Assembly: GCA_030295235.1 (NCBI GenBank)
Contig: AP026147.1
Coordinates: 558,001 to 622,000 of the forward strand
From: Fistulifera solaris
Taxonomy: Eukaryota > Bacillariophyta > Bacillariophyceae > Naviculales > Stauroneidaceae
Reading direction: 5' to 3'
Length of the DNA: 64,000 nt
The notes under the pieces are model-generated. The model did no database searches, was not told the origin of the DNA, and saw only the letters and a program-made list of their open reading frames with translations. Shown here piece by piece: positions 61,849-64,000 of the stretch (within the stretch, counting starts at the first letter, position 1; every line of letters begins with the position of its first letter). Both the position numbers and the translations under genes were made by a program.

Positions 61849-63992
61849 CTAGCTAGATGATAGCCGACTCTGGTAGTTTTCACGACTTGTGTCAACTGCT
61901 CGCAACGACCGCTCGTAAAAGTCGAGATGTGAGTACATCTCTTCACCAGCTGCCTTGAGCAAACGTTTAGCGCTGGGCGGCGATGGGCTAACATGCGCGG
62001 GACTTTTAGCTGCTGTGCGTGCTGGTGATTCGTTGGTTTTCATAGACATGAGCTTCTTCTTGGCAGCAATGCGTTCTCTGAAACGCTGTTTGACCCCATC
62101 TAGTTTCTCCTTATTGATACCGCCACCAGCTAGACTGCCCGTATTCGTAGGGTGCACTGGGTTGGCTCTTTGTTCCGTAAGATTTCTCACCAGTGCCGCA
62201 GAGCGCTCTTTTCCCACCAGGAAATGTGCGGACGAGGGATCGGATTGAAGTTCCATTAGTTTTTGTCGTAAATCATCAAGCTCGCGTTGCCTTTGTTTCT
62301 CTGCCATTCTAGTCTCTTCCTTCACTGCGAGTGCTTCACGAGCTGCTAACTCCGCCCGAATTTCGGCTCTCCTTGCACGGCGGGCCCATTTCTGTTTCTC
62401 AATCTTACTTTGCTCTTCCCAATATTGCGAATCGTAATCGGAGTAGTGAGAACTCTCATAGGATACTATTGACGAAGCACCAGCGTAAGATTCGGATTCA
62501 ATTTTCACCAGTAAAGCCTGGTACCGATTGACAAGCTGTTGTATGCGGTCGCGGACGAGGGAAAACGCCTGTTCGGCCTGCACGAGCTTCTTTGAAATAG
62601 TTTTAACTTCTTCCATAGCCGTCAAGTATTCCATTTCGGCGTCCGTCATTGTATCGAATCCCATGTTGTCGCCTTCCGTATGCAGTAGGTATTCCGCGGC
62701 AATCTGCCTCTTGGTGGCGTTGTTCAGATTGTTTCGTAGTTTCTATTGTAAAGTCAAGGCAAGGAAACGCAAAGGTTAGCTGCAGATCGACAAGGCGCAA
62801 AAAAGTCCAAGCATCACAATGATTCGACATACCTCGCACTGTTCATTCGTAAGTTTCAACAAAATACTCTGGCAATCACCGATGGTAAACATTTCAAATC
62901 CTCTCATGTGACGACCGCCAAGTGAAGGACACCGGTATTGCATAAAGTCCGTCTCGTCTACCCAGTTCACGGGTTCCCATGTGTATCTCCGACTCGACAT
63001 CGAACGCACGCTGGCAATGGGACGGCGAATGAAGTAGGTACTTTCGGCGCGGCGGGTCAAAACAGCCGCGTTGCGGATATCTGTCGGGACAACACCGTCC
63101 CGCCACGCTTTGCTTACAATACAGGCATCTCGGACACGCAGCCCTTTTCGATGATACGGCGTGGTCACAATATCATCACATACGGTCGTGCCACCACGGC
63201 GCTCCAGTCCTCGTTCGATATCTTTTTCCATGATACGGCTACGCATTTCAAAGAGAGCGAAAGCTTTGTTTTCATCGTCCACCCTTTCGAATTCAGCAAT
63301 CGACGCAGTCTGTTCGGCCTCTTGTGATAGACGGCGATACCGCCGGACAAGCTTTTTCATCGAATTCGGAGGAATGTAGTACTCCGATAAATCACCGATA
63401 TAGTCCACTTCGTTAGCATACGGATTTGTAAACAAAGACGACTCTTCATCGCTAGAAAAGCGAGAAATCTCGGCTGCGGACCGCGACGGGGTAATGGTTC
63501 GCGGCGTCGAATTAAAGTTCCCTTGAATACCGTGCAACGAACTATCGGTTGCTTTGCGTCCCTTGGCCACCATTTCGTGAAAACTCGGTACATGAGCAAA
63601 GCCATTGTGATCAATATCACTGTTGGTGAGCTGGTCATCGTAGTCACTGGCTGTTTTTCGGTTCAAGAACCCATCGGCGGATGTTTGAATGGCCGTCAAT
63701 CCACCGCCCAGAGAGATAATGCTAAAATCGTTGGATTCTTCCACCTCTTCGGCAATGCTGATCGGAAACTGTTTTCGGAAAAGGGGGACTCGGTACTGAG
63801 GTCAAATTCCTCCGCGACGCCGTCAAACACGTCCGTCTCCACGTCCGCAGTTTTCCGCCAAGCGTTGGAAAAGGCCGAAGTGGCTTTCGATGAAGTCTCC
63901 GATTCTTCCATTTGATCGGCCAAACAAGGCACTTCGTGTGTCTTGTCAATGAGTCCCAAATATCCCGGAAATGTTCGTACTGGTGGCTCCAT
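61849..63992 (-). CDS. Large coiled-coil protein, two exons
   Basis: About 685 aa. Exon 1 runs from ATG 63992 (MEPPVRTFPGYLGLIDKTHEVPCLADQME) to 62833, intron 62832..62743 (GTATGT...CAATAG), exon 2 is 62742..61849. Near 63772-63775 (T4 on plus) one base must be added to link SPFSEK-QFPISIAEEVEESNDFSIISLGGG. The middle has conserved-looking EYYIPPNSMKKLVRRYRRLSQEAEQTASIAEFERVDDENKAFALFEMRSRIMEKDIERGLERRGGTTVCDDIVTTPYHRKG. Exon 2 is a long charged coiled coil (EEQSKIEKQKWARRARRAEIRAELAAREALAVKEETRMAEKQRQRELDDLRQKLMEL) with a Ser/Ala/Lys tail. No family recognised; a cytoskeletal or scaffold role would fit. The start is 8 bp from the window edge and could extend beyond it. Confidence 0.7.
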
Positions 63993-64000
63993 ACGATGGT

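Overview
The window looks like nuclear DNA of a pennate diatom close to Phaeodactylum tricornutum. The evidence is dense, mostly intron-poor genes on both strands; short introns with GTAAGT, GTACGT or GTGAGT-type donors; several products that open with a signal peptide followed by an Ala-Phe or Gly-Phe junction typical of diatom complex-plastid import (desaturase, SufE proteins, RlmL-like methylase); and a DUF6824 protein of the kind expanded in diatoms. I found no bacterial operon, rRNA, tRNA or CRISPR.

Layout. 0-10 kb: plastid delta-12 desaturase, BASS-type transporter, GAF protein, a 2.1 kb gene-poor stretch, a CLPTM1 membrane protein and a spliced tail-anchored cupin. 10-20 kb: an ERLEC1/OS-9 ER lectin, a DUF6824 protein, a 2.75 kb mariner-like DNA transposon with matching ends and TA flanks, a GFA/CENP-V-like protein, and a GNAT-like protein divergent from a methyltransferase across a 34-bp tandem repeat. 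20-33 kb: small-molecule-kinase-like protein, unknown gene, a tandem run of three SufE paralogues (only one keeps a BolA domain), an RlmL-like rRNA methylase and a small SH3/Tudor-like protein. 34-43 kb: a decayed host gene, a three-exon Ulp1/SENP protease, two divergent single-pass membrane proteins and a SWIB/BAF60 homologue. 43-55 kb: PhyH dioxygenase, small membrane proteins, PfkB kinase, a Ser-rich protein, a four-exon EB1, a DUF4954 protein interrupted by an in-frame TAG, and a DUF924 protein. 55-64 kb: a hairpin-rich minisatellite, Sulfotransfer_4-type protein, secreted double cupin, SURF1, a TPR-like protein and a large coiled-coil protein at the right edge.

Three things stand out. 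(1) A short dispersed intergenic element carrying a GACTG...CAGTC hairpin and an AGTGTTGGTTTAC box occurs at several loci, and the 55.4-56.1 kb minisatellite appears to be built from a divergent form of it. (2) The 9-mer TACTCCGTA occurs at least eight times, always between genes, where about 0.5 is expected by chance. (3) More than a dozen otherwise convincing genes are broken by single-base shifts, mostly one base too few at short homopolymers. This points to consensus indel errors in the assembly rather than real pseudogenes, and it affects how any automatic annotation of this window should be read.

Functionally the genes are ordinary eukaryotic housekeeping: lipid desaturation, Fe-S delivery, ER quality control, SUMO processing, chromatin, microtubule ends and cytochrome oxidase assembly. 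The only real cluster is the SufE array. All splice sites were placed by hand and are inference until checked against transcripts.
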